Notes: generated by a model not told the origin, from the sequence alone. A stretch of 22,192 nucleotides of DNA from Clostridia bacterium UC5.1-1C12 (GCA_001305055.1 BBZX01000015.1:1-22192), one strand, 5' to 3'; counted from the stretch's first letter, positions 1 to 9,878 are shown. Numbers and translations: made by a program.

Positions 1-2
1 AC

Positions 3-1489
3 AGCCTTGAGGTAAAGACAGATACCCAAATCAAAGTGAATGCCGATGTTAAGAATGTGACAGTTACTGAAACAGCGAAAGATACCATAGTAGAAGTAGC
101 AAAAGGAAATAAAGTCGGCACCATTACAGCTGATGCACCGGTAAGTATCGAAGGAGAAGGAACGGTCAACAAGGTAGAAGCCAATGTAGATGGTGTTGAA
201 GCAGGCAAGGATACGATCATCAAGGATGTAGTTAAAGGTGATGATGTCACTGAAGCACCAAAGGAAAACAAGCCAAGCACCGGCGCTCTGGCGGAAGCAC
301 AGGACCTACTTATATTACTAAAACAGTAAGTAATGAAAATGACTTACTTACTGCATTAGATAATACTAGTGTTGATAAAATTATTGTTGATAGCAATATT
401 TCCTTAACTAAAGATACAAGCTTAACGATTCCAAAAGGCAGAAATGTAGAAATAACTATCAATGATGGTGTTACCTTGGCGATTCAAGCTAAAGCCAATG
501 AAAAAGACGCAAATAATAAGACAATATATTATAGTGGCTTAATTATAGATGGTACTTTGAAATTAACCGGTACCGGCACATTGAAAAACGACACATCTTA
601 TTATACAGTTTTTGTCAATGATGACGGTAATTTCACAGTGGATGGAGCAACTATTCTTTCACATCATACGTATCATAATGAATTTATTAAAATACGTGGT
701 AAAATGACATTAAAATCAGGTATGATTGGTGATGCTGCAGCTAATGCGGAAAACAATAGCATATATGTTAATGGCATTGGTGTTGGTCAAAATGGTGAAT
801 TTGTAATGAATGGCGGCATAGTAAACGCCAGCTGGTTTGGTATCGCAACAAATGGTACTGAATCAGGGCAAACAATCACGATTAACGGTGGTGTAATAAA
901 TACTGTGGGCGGTGAAACAAATATTTTCTATTTACCAAAAGCCGATACAGTAACCATAACTGACGGTACTTTTAACGGAAATGATGGCGGCATGGAAATG
1001 CGCCAAGGAGATTTGGTAATTACTGGCGGTACATTTACTACAACTGCTTCTGCGGATAACTCAACTGCCGATTGGGGAAGCGGTAAATCAGGTTCTTTCT
1101 GGTCAACATTCGCCTTTGGTAAACCAGATAATGCTGCATATAGCGGTGATTTAACTGTTAATATCAGTGGTGTTACCATTCAATCAAATGCAGATGCAAT
1201 TCTATTAGATACTAGATATTCTTCACATGCAGATAATATTCAAATAACTATCTCTGGAATTAATATCTCGGGTAATGTAAAAATTGTTGAAGATGCGACT
1301 GTAAAAACATGGACTGCTGATTCAAATGGAGCTTATAGCTACACATACCCATCACAAAATGCTAATGAGATTGAAATCAATAATGCTGATGATCAAAATC
1401 AATCAGATAACAGCAATTCAGAAGATAATCAATCAGCTGATAATGACAATCAAGACAATAACACTGATATTAATCAATTAGAAGCATAA
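3..1489 (+). CDS. Secreted beta-helix-like surface protein, 5' end outside window, one frame break
   Basis: The frame is open from the window edge, so the N-terminus lies upstream. The first ~95 codons are rich in short beta-strand motifs (VEANVDGVEAG, TIIKDVVKG) as in Gram-positive surface proteins. A Gly/Ser linker follows, then ~330 residues with recurring strand-turn units such as GNFTVDGATI, GEFVMNGGIV, TITINGGVIN, TVTITDGTFNG and DLVITGGTF. These are typical of a right-handed beta-helix, as in pectate-lyase-like or carbohydrate-binding surface proteins. The tail is low-complexity Asn/Asp/Gln/Ser and has no LPXTG motif or terminal membrane anchor. The frame changes near 285. Adding one G there gives a continuous linker, STGGSGGSTGPTY, and a continuous 495-residue reading. 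No catalytic residues are recognisable. A role in adhesion or glycan binding is inferred from fold only. Confidence 0.7.
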
Positions 1490-1527
1490 TACGATATTAA
1501 AGAGTATGACAATCAGTGAAATCAAAC

Positions 1528-1552
1528 AATCACAGGCTGACCCCCTGTGATT
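1528..1552 (+). terminator. Hairpin after surface-protein gene
   Basis: A 9-bp perfect stem (AATCACAGG / CCTGTGATT) with a 7-nt loop starts 39 nt after the stop codon and is followed by TGTTTT. It is probably the first of two tandem terminators. Confidence 0.6.
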
Positions 1553-1564
1553 TGTTTTACATAA

Positions 1565-1597
1565 AAAAGTGCTGAACAATCAAGCTTCAGCACTTTT
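1565..1597. terminator. Second, bidirectional terminator hairpin
   Basis: A 12-bp perfect stem (AAAAGTGCTGAA / TTCAGCACTTTT) with a 9-nt loop. The A-tract on one side and T-tract on the other let it work in both directions between two convergent genes. Confidence 0.8.
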
Positions 1598-1609
1598 CTA
1601 CATATATAT

Positions 1610-1660
1610 AAAAAGAGAGGGAATGGGGCATCATTCAAATCTGTATCGATTCAGCCCCAT
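1610..1660 (-). terminator. Terminator of the DUF4870-like gene
   Basis: On the minus strand, 7-bp arms ATGGGGC (1660-1654) and GCCCCAT (1629-1623) are followed by TCCCTCTCTTTTTA. The loop is long (24 nt), so the hairpin is weaker than its neighbours. It begins just after the stop codon of the gene at 1667-2152. Confidence 0.5.
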
Positions 1661-1666
1661 AAACTT

Positions 1667-2152
1667 TTAATGTGATCCATTCACAATTAATGATGCAATC
1701 TTTCCAATTACAGGTACTTCATAAGCGATGTAATTGTAAGCTTTAATCATTGCGATAACTTTAAAGACAAAAAATACTAAAGTAATAATGCCTGCAATTA
1801 ATCCAAATATCAGTAAAATAATTCCAAAAACACTTCCGGTTAACAATGACATAATCCCTGAAAAGCTAACGAACCAACCAGTTACCATGCAGTACCACCG
1901 ATAATAGCTGTAATCATTGAAATAATAAATGAAAGAAACACCGGGAATAAAAACCAGCATAACTGCCTGAGCACAATGGAATTTAACCAAATCGCTGTCT
2001 TTCTCAACAAAGAAAACTATGAGTGGAATTATCCAAGCTAATGCTGAGGCATGAAAGGCAAAGCCAACCAGCATCGGTATTAAATAAACAAATAAAGCCA
2101 CCAGATTTGCATCGAGATTAGCTATTGATGATTTATGTGGTTCATAATACAT
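1667..2152 (-). CDS. Small integral membrane protein, DUF4870/Tic20-like
   Basis: A 161-residue protein made mostly of hydrophobic helices: about residues 15-48, 62-80, 88-105 and 108-135. The pattern in its first half, an ANLVALFVYLIP segment, then WIIPLIVFFVEKDS, then VKFHCAQAV, matches DUF4870-type proteins, which share a fold with Tic20 and usually have about 100-130 residues. The molecular function of the family is not established. An AAGGAGG site (2167-2161) lies 8 nt upstream of the ATG. A good promoter with an overlapping inverted repeat lies further upstream. The gene is monocistronic and faces the surface-protein gene. Confidence 0.7.
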   Translation of the reverse strand: MYYEPHKSSIANLDANLVALFVYLIPMLVGFAFHASALAWIIPLIVFFVEKDSDLVKFHCAQAVMLVFIPGVSFIYYFNDYSYYRWYCMVTGWFVSFSGIMSLLTGSVFGIILLIFGLIAGIITLVFFVFKVIAMIKAYNYIAYEVPVIGKIASLIVNGSH

Positions 2153-2180
2153 AAACGAATCCTCCTTATAAGATATTCTT

Positions 2181-2229
2181 ATTATAATTTATTCTCATGA
2201 AATTACAATCATTATGACAGCATTGTAAT
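2181..2229 (-). promoter_or_regulatory. Promoter of DUF4870-like gene with inverted-repeat operator
   Basis: On the minus strand, -35 TTGTAA (2208-2203) and -10 TATAAT (2186-2181) are separated by 16 nt. A perfect 8-bp inverted repeat, ATTACAAT (2202-2209) and ATTGTAAT (2222-2229), has a 12-nt gap and covers the -35 box. This is the geometry of a repressor operator. The regulator is unknown. Confidence 0.55.
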
Positions 2230-2274
2230 ACTGGAAGGAAATAGCTAAATATATAAAAAGTTTTAGCAGACGTA

Positions 2275-2342
2275 TTGACAGAGTGCTAGAATTGAGTATA
2301 ATATGAATTAGCACAAAGATAGTGAGAGTGCCAAAAAGGAGG
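2275..2342 (+). promoter_or_regulatory. groESL promoter with CIRCE (HrcA) operator
   Basis: The -35 TTGACA (2275-2280) and -10 TATAAT (2297-2302) are 16 nt apart. A CIRCE element follows at 2308-2334, with arms TTAGCACAA and GAGTGCCAA around exactly 9 nt. The canonical arms are TTAGCACTC and GAGTGCTAA, so each arm has one or two mismatches. A further near-perfect half-site, GAGTGCTAG (2281-2289), lies in the promoter spacer. The ribosome binding site AAGGAGG (2336-2342) is 8 nt before the ATG. HrcA repression of groESL through CIRCE is established in Bacillota. hrcA itself is not in the window. Confidence 0.88.
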
Positions 2343-2350
2343 AATACTTA

Positions 2351-2631
2351 ATGATTAAACCATTACATGATTATGTTCTATTGGAAAAGCAGAGGCTGAA
2401 AAGAAAACAGCAAGCGGTATCGTTTTGACTGAAGCTTCAAAAGAAAAACCTTCCTATGCGATTGTTAAAGCTGTTGGCGAGGGAAAGCTGGTGGATGGAC
2501 AATTAGTAAAACCGACTGTGGCTGTTAATGATAAAGTAGTTTATAAAAAGTATTCAGGTACTGAAGTTAAAGTAGATGATGTTGAATATATCTTGGTTCC
2601 TGAAAGTGATATCTTAGGAATCATGGAATAA
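2351..2631 (+). CDS. groES: Co-chaperonin GroES (Hsp10), one frame break
   Basis: GroES is the heptameric lid that closes the GroEL folding chamber in the cytoplasm. The N-terminus MIKPLHDYVLLE is typical. After one base is added to the A-run at 2385-2388, the protein continues as AEAEKKTASGIVLTEAS, which contains the mobile loop with its GroEL-contacting IVL tripeptide, and ends at ESDILGIME. The repaired length of 93 residues is normal for the family. As written, the frame beginning at this ATG stops after 25 codons. A defect in this essential gene is improbable, so the break is probably a sequence error. It is co-transcribed with groEL, 21 nt downstream. Confidence 0.93.
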
Positions 2632-2634
2632 TAA

Positions 2635-4263
<1,629 letters not shown>

Positions 4264-4266
4264 TCT

Positions 4267-4293
4267 AAAGAGGGAAAAATTCCCTCTTTTTTT
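4267..4293 (+). terminator. groESL terminator
   Basis: A 10-bp perfect stem (AAAGAGGGAA / TTCCCTCTTT) with a 3-nt loop is followed by a T-run, starting 4 nt after the groEL stop codon. Confidence 0.9.
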
Positions 4294-4383
4294 ATTTCAA
4301 CGATGACAGGGCTTACATTTTTTGTGAGATTTAATAATCATTGAAAAAGCTTAAATTTATTGATAAAAAGGCAGATTTTACAA

Positions 4384-4412
4384 TTGAACTGTCAGTCATA
4401 TTTCGTTATAAT
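4384..4412 (+). promoter_or_regulatory. Promoter of the purine permease transcript
   Basis: The -35 TTGAAC (4384-4389) and -10 TATAAT (4407-4412) have a 17-nt spacer. They sit immediately upstream of the riboswitch aptamer. The stretch 4294-4383 between the groESL terminator and this promoter holds nothing recognisable. Confidence 0.75.
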
Positions 4413-4425
4413 AGTAAAGTATTTG

Positions 4426-4535
4426 TTCATCATATAAGCTTCTGATAAGGGGAAGCGTTTCTACCTGGCACCGTAAATGCCGGACTATGATGAAAGCATC
4501 TTTTTGCTTTCATTGTGGTCAATGAAAGCTTTTTT
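4426..4535 (+). ncRNA. Guanine-type purine riboswitch with terminator
   Basis: P1 pairs TTCATCATA (4426-4434) with TATGATGAA (4486-4494). P2 is GCTTC/GAAGC. The core TTTCTACC joins P2 to P3, and P3 is TGGCA/TGCCG with a CCGTAAA loop region. All these match the purine aptamer consensus. The specificity base before P1 (GACTATG, C4485) is cytosine, as in guanine/hypoxanthine sensors; adenine sensors have U. The expression platform is visible: a 10-bp terminator stem, GCTTTCATTG (4506-4515) with CAATGAAAGC (4520-4529), plus six T. TGAAAGC (4491-4497) can instead pair with GCTTTCA (4506-4512) as an antiterminator. Guanine binding would stabilise P1, free the terminator and switch the permease off. 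Confidence 0.94.
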
Positions 4536-4569
4536 ATATGCCGAACAAAACAGAAAGAGGGATTGAACA

Positions 4570-5925
4570 ATGTTAGAAAAGTTATTTAAACTTAAGGAAA
4601 AGCATACATCGGTGAAGACAGAAATTATTGCCGGTGTTACTACTTTTCTTACCATGGCGTACATTCTTGGGGTGAACCCGAATATGCTGTCAGCAACTGG
4701 TATGGATTTCAATTCAGTATTCCTTGCTACGGCTATTTCTTCTGGTATTGCCAGTATTTTAATGGGACTATTGGCAAATTATCCAGTTTCACTGGCTCCA
4801 GGCATGGGCGTTAATGCATTATTTACATATACTGTCTGCTTCCAATATGGTTATACATGGCAGGAAGCATTAGCCGTTGTATTATTATCCGGTGTTATTT
4901 TCTTTATTATATCTGTAACGGGCTTAAGAAAAATGGTTATCAATGCAATTCCAAAGCATTTAAAAGCTGCGATAGGTGCCGGTATCGGTTTCTTTATCGC
5001 CTTCATCGGCTTGAAGAATGCGGGTATCGTAGTTGCGAATGCTTCTACTTATGTAGGTCTTGGACCTTTTACTGATCCAACGGTTGCTCTTTGCCTTTTT
5101 GGAATCATCGTTACTGTTGTATTGCTGATTCGTAAGGTGAACGCAGCTGTATTCTATGGTTTGATTATCACAGCTGTAGCTGGTGTTGTTTTGGGAATGT
5201 TGGGTGTATCCGGCATGCCTGCTGTACCAAGCGGTGTCGTTGACAGCGTACCTGCAATGCCTACCTTCATGGCATTTACCGAAGGTTTCAGCACTTTATT
5301 CTCACATCCTGATTTGATTTTAGTATTATTCTCTTTCCTGTTTGTCGATTTCTTCGATACAGCCGGTACTTTAGTTGCCATCGCAAGCCGTATCGATCTG
5401 ATCGATGAAAAAGGTGAATTGATCAATGCTGAACAAGCTTTTGTGGCAGATTCTGTCGGTACTTGTGTCGGGGCTGTATTAGGTACTTCAACAGTTACAT
5501 CTTTTGTTGAATCAACTTCGGGTGTTGCTGCCGGCGGCCGTACAGGTCTTACTGCCGTTGTGACAGGTGTGCTCTTCTTATTGGCGGTATTCTTTACACC
5601 CTTGCTGAGCGTATTTAATTCTGTACCAGTGATGATCGGTGAAACACAATATTTCCTTTCACCGGTTACATCACCTGCATTAATCATTGTCGGTGTGCTG
5701 ATGGTTCAGCAGCTTAGAGAAATTGATTGGACGGATCTGGCTATGGCTGCGCCTTGCTTCATTACTGTAATTATGATGGTTTGTGCGTCAAGTATTTCTG
5801 ATGGCATTGCTTTAGGCTTTATTACTTATGGCATTGCTCAGATTGCAACTGGTAAAGTCAAAGAAGTCCATGTTTCAATGTGGGTATTGATTTTGATCTT
5901 CATTGCTCGTTTTATCTTTATTTAA
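4570..5925 (+). CDS. pbuG: Guanine/hypoxanthine permease, NCS2 AzgA-like
   Basis: A 451-residue polytopic membrane protein that takes up purine bases by proton symport. The N-terminal TEIIAGVTTFLTMAYIL and the later DFFDTAGTLVA and GTSTVTSFVESTSGVAAGGRTG motifs are diagnostic of the AzgA/PbuG/PbuO branch of the NCS2 family. Twelve or more hydrophobic segments run the length of the protein. An AAAGAGGG site lies 9 nt before the ATG. The upstream riboswitch with a guanine-specificity base supports guanine/hypoxanthine rather than adenine as the substrate, although PbuG and PbuO cannot be separated by eye. It is monocistronic, flanked by its own promoter and terminator, and has no frame break. 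Confidence 0.9.
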   Translation: MLEKLFKLKEKHTSVKTEIIAGVTTFLTMAYILGVNPNMLSATGMDFNSVFLATAISSGIASILMGLLANYPVSLAPGMGVNALFTYTVCFQYGYTWQEALAVVLLSGVIFFIISVTGLRKMVINAIPKHLKAAIGAGIGFFIAFIGLKNAGIVVANASTYVGLGPFTDPTVALCLFGIIVTVVLLIRKVNAAVFYGLIITAVAGVVLGMLGVSGMPAVPSGVVDSVPAMPTFMAFTEGFSTLFSHPDLILVLFSFLFVDFFDTAGTLVAIASRIDLIDEKGELINAEQAFVADSVGTCVGAVLGTSTVTSFVESTSGVAAGGRTGLTAVVTGVLFLLAVFFTPLLSVFNSVPVMIGETQYFLSPVTSPALIIVGVLMVQQLREIDWTDLAMAAPCFITVIMMVCASSISDGIALGFITYGIAQIATGKVKEVHVSMWVLILIFIARFIFI

Positions 5926-5946
5926 TAAAATTAGATTCATATTTAC

Positions 5947-5973
5947 AAAGCTGGCTGCTGCCGGCTTTTTTCT
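5947..5973 (+). terminator. Permease terminator
   Basis: A 9-bp stem with one G-T pair (AAAGCTGGC / GCCGGCTTT) and a TGCT loop, followed by a T-run, 21 nt after the stop codon. Confidence 0.85.
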
Positions 5974-5988
5974 TTTGAAGTGTTTCAT

Positions 5989-6017
5989 TTGCCAAAGACT
6001 GCCTGTCCGCCTATAAT
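5989..6017 (+). promoter_or_regulatory. Promoter of ZIP transporter gene
   Basis: TTGCCA (5989-5994) and TATAAT (6012-6017) with a 17-nt spacer. A small hairpin (CTATG, AAAGAA, CATAG; 6038-6053) sits in the leader, just before the GGAGGT ribosome site (6064-6069). Confidence 0.65.
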
Positions 6018-6074
6018 TAGATTAAGTTAACCATACACTATGAAAGAACATAGTAATATAGATGGAGGTAATTT

Positions 6075-6864
6075 ATGGAATCAATTTTATGGGCAGCCGG
6101 CGGAACTGGCTTTACCTTTCTGATGACAACTTTGGGAGCTGCCATCGTATTTTTGTTTAAAAAGCAGAATACCGGCAGCACACAGAAAATATTTTTAGGT
6201 TTTGCGGCTGGAGTAATGATTGCTGCCTCGGTTTGGAGTCTTTTGATTCCGGCGATTGAAGAAGCTGAATCATTAGGTCAGATCGGCTGGGTTCCGGCAG
6301 CCGGCGGTTTTTATTTTAGGAGTAGGTTTTTTACTTTTATTGGATACACTGCTTCCGCATCTTCACCCCGGTTCTGATGAACCGGAAGGCTTAAAAAGTA
6401 CAATGAAAAGAACCACGATGCTGATCTTTGCTGTTACATTGCATAATATTCCGGAGGGTATGGCTGTGGGACTCTCTTTTGCGCTTGCTGCTCAGCATGG
6501 CGGTGATCCTGCATTGTATGCGGCTGCTATGGCTTTGGCAATTGGTATCGGCATTCAGAATTTTCCTGAGGGTGCCGCTGTCTCGCTGCCGCTGCGTCAG
6601 GAGGGAATGAGCCGGACAAAAGCTTCATCTGCGGCAGTCTGTCGGGCTTGGTAGAACCGGTATTTGGCATTCTAACGGTATTAATTGCCAGTGTGATAGC
6701 GCCGTACATGCCATGGCTGTTATCATTTGCGGCTGGTGCGATGATTTATGTGGTTGTTGAGGAATTAATTCCGGAGGCACATTTAGGCGAACATTCCAAT
6801 CTGGGTACGATGGGGTTATGCTGGTTTTCTGATTATGATGATTCTCGATGTCGCATTGGGATAA
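6075..6864 (+). CDS. ZIP-family divalent metal transporter, four frame breaks
   Basis: A membrane transporter for zinc or other divalent metal ions, of the bacterial GufA/ZupT-like branch. The conserved transmembrane metal-site helices are present: VTLHNIPEGMAVGLSFA, then GIGIQNFPEGAAVSLPL, then SLSGLVEPVFG and VEELIPEAH. His, Asn and Glu of HNIPEG and QNFPEG are the known metal ligands. The gene is split by an extra T at 6308-6312, a missing T at 6624-6625, a missing G at 6812-6815 and a missing T at 6825-6828. The repaired protein has 263 residues and ends FLIMMILDVALG at 6864, not at the later stop at 6881. Four independent natural mutations with the rest of the gene so well preserved are unlikely. 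Confidence 0.88.
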
Positions 6865-6902
6865 AAATTAAGTTATTATAAAGCAATCATTTGAATTTAA
6901 TT

Positions 6903-6925
6903 AAAGCACAGACAGCTGTGCTTTT
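6903..6925 (+). terminator. ZIP gene terminator
   Basis: A 9-bp perfect stem (AAAGCACAG / CTGTGCTTT) with a 4-nt ACAG loop, followed by TAATTT. Confidence 0.75.
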
Positions 6926-6974
6926 AATTTAAACTTTGCTATAATAAAGAGCATAAAGCGGTGAGGTGATGGTG

Positions 6975-7795
6975 ATGTTTAAGGCAAGTAATGGATGTGT
7001 TAAGCTGTCCGATATGGAAATGGATTTTATCACTTTTGGCAGCGGCAATAAGAATTTAATCATGATTCCCGGTCTTGGTGATGGCTTAAAAACGGTAAAA
7101 GGATTGGCCTTGCCTTTCGCATTTATGTACAGGTGTTATGCTTTGAAATATAAGGTTTATGTATTCAGCCGTAAAAATAACATGTCAGCTGACGAATCAA
7201 CGCGCAGGATGGCTGCGGATCTGAAAGCGGCCATGGATTATTTAAACATTGACCAGGCCAGTGTCATAGGGATTTCGCAGGGAGGAATGATTGCTCAATA
7301 TTTGGCTATTGATGCTGCTGAAAAAGTCGATAAGCTTGTTTTGGCAGTTACCGCAGCGAAACCTAATGAAACAATGCAGCAGGTGATTAATGAATGGATA
7401 AGACTGGCAGAGGCTGATGATTACCGCAGTATTTTTATTGATACTGCAGAGAAATCATATACTGAAAAACATCTTAAGGCGTACCGTTTGGCATATCCGA
7501 TACTAACGAGGATAGGTAAGCCAAAAAATTTAAACCGCTACATAATTCAGGCACACGCTTGTCTCACTCATAACTGTGAAGCTGAATTAAATCAAATTCA
7601 TTGTCCGGTGTTCATCATCGGCGGTGATCAGGATAAAATTGTCGGCAGCAATGCTCGAGTGAATTGGCAGATAAGATTTCAGGCAGCAAACTTCTTCTTT
7701 ATAAAGGATTGGGCCATGGCTTATATGATGAAGCTGCTGATTTTAATGAACAGATACTAGCCTTTTTAAATCAAAATGACATAGAAAAGCCGTGA
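6975..7795 (+). CDS. Alpha/beta-fold hydrolase, one frame break
   Basis: A cytoplasmic alpha/beta hydrolase of unknown substrate. It has the strand IMIPGLGDG (oxyanion region), the nucleophile elbow GISQGG (Ser about residue 101), the acidic strand VFIIGGDQDKIVG (Asp), and, after adding one T at 7655, the active-site His in GLGHGLYDEA. The full triad is therefore only visible after repair. The repaired protein is 273 residues and ends NQNDIEKP at 7795. The ATG at 6975 is preferred over upstream GTG/ATG codons because GAGG (6963-6966) is 8 nt before it. A TATAAT (6940-6945) lies upstream without a clear -35. It faces the lipoprotein gene. Confidence 0.82.
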
Positions 7796-7818
7796 GTTCC
7801 TACCCACGGCTTATTTTT
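7787..7818. terminator. Shared bidirectional terminator
   Basis: An 8-bp stem (AAGCCGTG / CACGGCTT) overlaps the hydrolase stop codon and is followed by ATTTTT. On the minus strand the same stem is followed by TTCT, so it can also serve the convergent lipoprotein gene. Confidence 0.75.
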
Positions 7819-7826
7819 AATCGTTT

Positions 7827-8257
7827 TTACTCTGTCGCAGCTGCTTTTGCTTCATCGTAAGCTTTTTGAACTTCAGGCAGTTTTGCTTCTAGTTCAGCTT
7901 TGAAATCTTTGATATCCTCTGCAAATTCACCGCTGTAATCATCAGCAATCGTATCCAATTCATTGGTAAAAGCATCCATCTGATTATCGATACTATCGGT
8001 ATGAATCAATGAATCATATTGGAAACGTGCTTGGGCATAAGTGTGAATAGCCTCAGAATCCTTGTAGTCTTGCAGATCTTCCTTATTAAAATTATAAGTT
8101 TTCAGTGCTTCTGAGAAATTGCCTTCTTCAACATAAGTAATCATTTGCTCATAAAGCTCATCTGCTTTTGTGCTGCTGCTTGGCTGTGACTGACATCCGT
8201 ATAAAGCCAGTGTTAATACCATGGTAGCTGCCACTTTTTTAATATGTTTTTATTCAT
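7827..8257 (-). CDS. Small lipoprotein of unknown function, one frame break
   Basis: Adding one base to the T-run at 8235-8240 joins an upstream ATG (8257-8255) to the rest of the reading frame. This gives a classical lipoprotein signal: MNKNILKK, a hydrophobic stretch, then LALYGC with the lipidation Cys. Without repair the signal peptide would lack its basic start. An AGAGGGAAAG site precedes the ATG. The mature ~120 residues are acidic and alpha-helical (YEQMITYVEEGNFSEAL, then ELEAKLPEVQKAYDEAKAA), with a spacing reminiscent of TPR-like helices. I recognise no family. It is probably anchored on the outer face of the membrane. Confidence 0.75.
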
Positions 8258-8290
8258 AATGTACTTTCCCTCTCTTTGCACACGATACTT

Positions 8291-8320
8291 ATTATAGCGC
8301 TTTTCATTGACGATGAAAAG
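8291..8320 (-). promoter_or_regulatory. Lipoprotein promoter with inverted repeat
   Basis: The minus-strand -10 TATAAT (8296-8291) is preceded by a weak -35 TTTTCA 17 nt upstream. A perfect 8-bp inverted repeat, CTTTTCAT / ATGAAAAG (8300-8307, 8313-8320), with a 5-nt centre covers the -35 position. It could be a repressor operator. Confidence 0.45.
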
Positions 8321-8363
8321 ATTAAAATTAGGAAATTAATAAAACGTAGATCAATGATTGGAA

Positions 8364-8392
8364 TTGTAAAAAACGGCTGTTTTTGATAAGAT
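8364..8392 (+). promoter_or_regulatory. Candidate pepC promoter
   Basis: TTGTAA (8364-8369) and TAAGAT (8387-8392) with a 17-nt spacer. It would give a leader of roughly 150 nt before the chosen start codon, and I recognise no riboswitch or T-box in that leader. Confidence 0.5.
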
Positions 8393-8549
8393 GTCATAAA
8401 CAGATATCCGATTATTAATCGATTTGCTTAACAGCCTTAAAATTGGTTTATTCAGCTGTTTTTGCCGCATAATAATGGTTGCCTGTGATTCATATGTCAG
8501 CGTTGCTGTCACAGACGAATTGATAAAAGCGACGCAGAAAGAAGGGTTT

Positions 8550-9878
8550 ATGAAAAAAGCCGGAATGATTGATAAAGAATTATTAGATAAGTGTAAAAAA
8601 ATGACAGCTGAGAATTCAATGGCGCGTTCTTTGGGCTGTGCTCTTTCAAAAACTGATTTGATGGATGCGGCTTATGACGCGAATGCCGGCCGTAAGCTAA
8701 CCATGGAATTTTCCATTGATTTATGCAGTTCTAAGGTTACAAATCAGAAATCAAGCGGACGCTGCTGGATTTTTGCCGCTATGAATGTCTTAAGAGAGGC
8801 AGCTGCGAAAAACTGCGGAATGGAAAGCATGGAGCTGTCACAGAATTATATTGCCTTTTGGGATAAATTTGAGAAAATCAATTACTTCCTTGAAGCTATA
8901 CTTGACAGCGCGGATCTGCCGGTCGGCAGCCGGACGCTGGATTGGCTGCTGCAGGGATTGAATGACGGCGGTCAATGGGATATGATTGCCGAGTTGGTTA
9001 AGAAGTATGGTGTTGTGCCTAAGTCTGCAATGCCGGAAACTTATCAGTCATCGAATACAGCGGCGATGAATCAAATGCTGAATACGAAGCTGCGTGAAGA
9101 TGCGGCTGAATTAAGAGCATTGGTTCATGAGGGAAAACCGACGGAAGCGCGAAAAGAAGAAATGCTTTGTGAAATGTATCAGGCGCTCTGCATCTGCTTC
9201 AACAATCCGCCTGAAAGCTTTGATTTTGATTATCGGGATAAGGATAAGAACTATCATTCTCAGCATCTGACTCCTCAAGAATTCTATAAACAATATGTTA
9301 AGTCAGATTTAAGCGATTATGTCAGTGTTATTAACGCGCCTACCGAGGATAAGCCATTTGGTCATTGTTACACGGTTAAATATCTTGGCAATCTCGTTGA
9401 AGGAAGCGTCCGATATCTGAATGTTGAAATGAATGAATTAAAAGATTTAGTTATTAAACAGATGAAGGATGGCGAACTGGTGTGGTTTGGCAGTGATTGT
9501 TCTAAATATGCGGATCGTACTTTTGGCATCTGGGATCAGGATTCCTTTGCCTTAGGTGAGATGCTGGGCGGCTTAAGCTTCCAGATGAATAAGGCACAGC
9601 GCCTTGATTACCGTGACAGTGCGATGAATCATGCGATGGTGCTTACCGGTGTCAATTTAGATGCGTCAGGAAAGCCAAACCGCTGGAAGATTGAGAACAG
9701 TTGGGGCGAGGATAAAGGTGTGAAGGGTTACTTTGTTGCCAGTGACAACTGGTTTAATGAGTTTACCTATCAAGCTGTAATCCACAAGAAATATCTGAAT
9801 GAAGCACAGCTGGCGGCATTATCGAAGGAGCCTAAAGAATTAGAACCTTGGGATCCGATGGGCAGTCTGGCAGTTTAA
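8550..9878 (+). CDS. pepC: C1-family aminopeptidase C / bleomycin hydrolase
   Basis: A cytoplasmic cysteine aminopeptidase (papain clan, C1B) that trims peptides. The three catalytic segments are seen: QKSSGRCWIFA (Cys about residue 72), MNHAMVLTG (His 361) and KIENSWGE (Asn 383). Length from the chosen start is 442, close to the usual ~445. ATG 8550 is chosen because GAAGGG lies 3-8 nt before it and the family N-terminus fits. The frame stays open back to a TTG at 8424, but those extra ~42 codons do not resemble the family and lack a ribosome site. Members form hexamers with the C-terminus in the active-site channel; here the tail is EPWDPMGSLAV. The gene is monocistronic. Confidence 0.92.
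   Translation: MKKAGMIDKELLDKCKKMTAENSMARSLGCALSKTDLMDAAYDANAGRKLTMEFSIDLCSSKVTNQKSSGRCWIFAAMNVLREAAAKNCGMESMELSQNYIAFWDKFEKINYFLEAILDSADLPVGSRTLDWLLQGLNDGGQWDMIAELVKKYGVVPKSAMPETYQSSNTAAMNQMLNTKLREDAAELRALVHEGKPTEARKEEMLCEMYQALCICFNNPPESFDFDYRDKDKNYHSQHLTPQEFYKQYVKSDLSDYVSVINAPTEDKPFGHCYTVKYLGNLVEGSVRYLNVEMNELKDLVIKQMKDGELVWFGSDCSKYADRTFGIWDQDSFALGEMLGGLSFQMNKAQRLDYRDSAMNHAMVLTGVNLDASGKPNRWKIENSWGEDKGVKGYFVASDNWFNEFTYQAVIHKKYLNEAQLAALSKEPKELEPWDPMGSLAV

Noticed and set aside
928..1179. Minus-strand open frame inside the surface-protein gene
   Set aside because: It is antisense to clear beta-helix repeats, has no ribosome site and matches no family known to me.
2351..2425. Programmed ribosomal frameshift in groES
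   Set aside because: The A-run has only four A and there is no slippery heptamer or stimulatory structure. The same kind of break recurs in nine other genes, so a sequence error is simpler.
5154..5687. Long minus-strand open frame inside the purine permease gene
   Set aside because: It is the reverse of a strongly conserved membrane-protein gene, has low-complexity Thr/Pro/Val content and no ribosome site.
6075..6881. ZIP gene as a genuine pseudogene, or as three small proteins
   Set aside because: All metal-site helices are preserved across the pieces, and four one-base repairs give a normal 263-residue protein.
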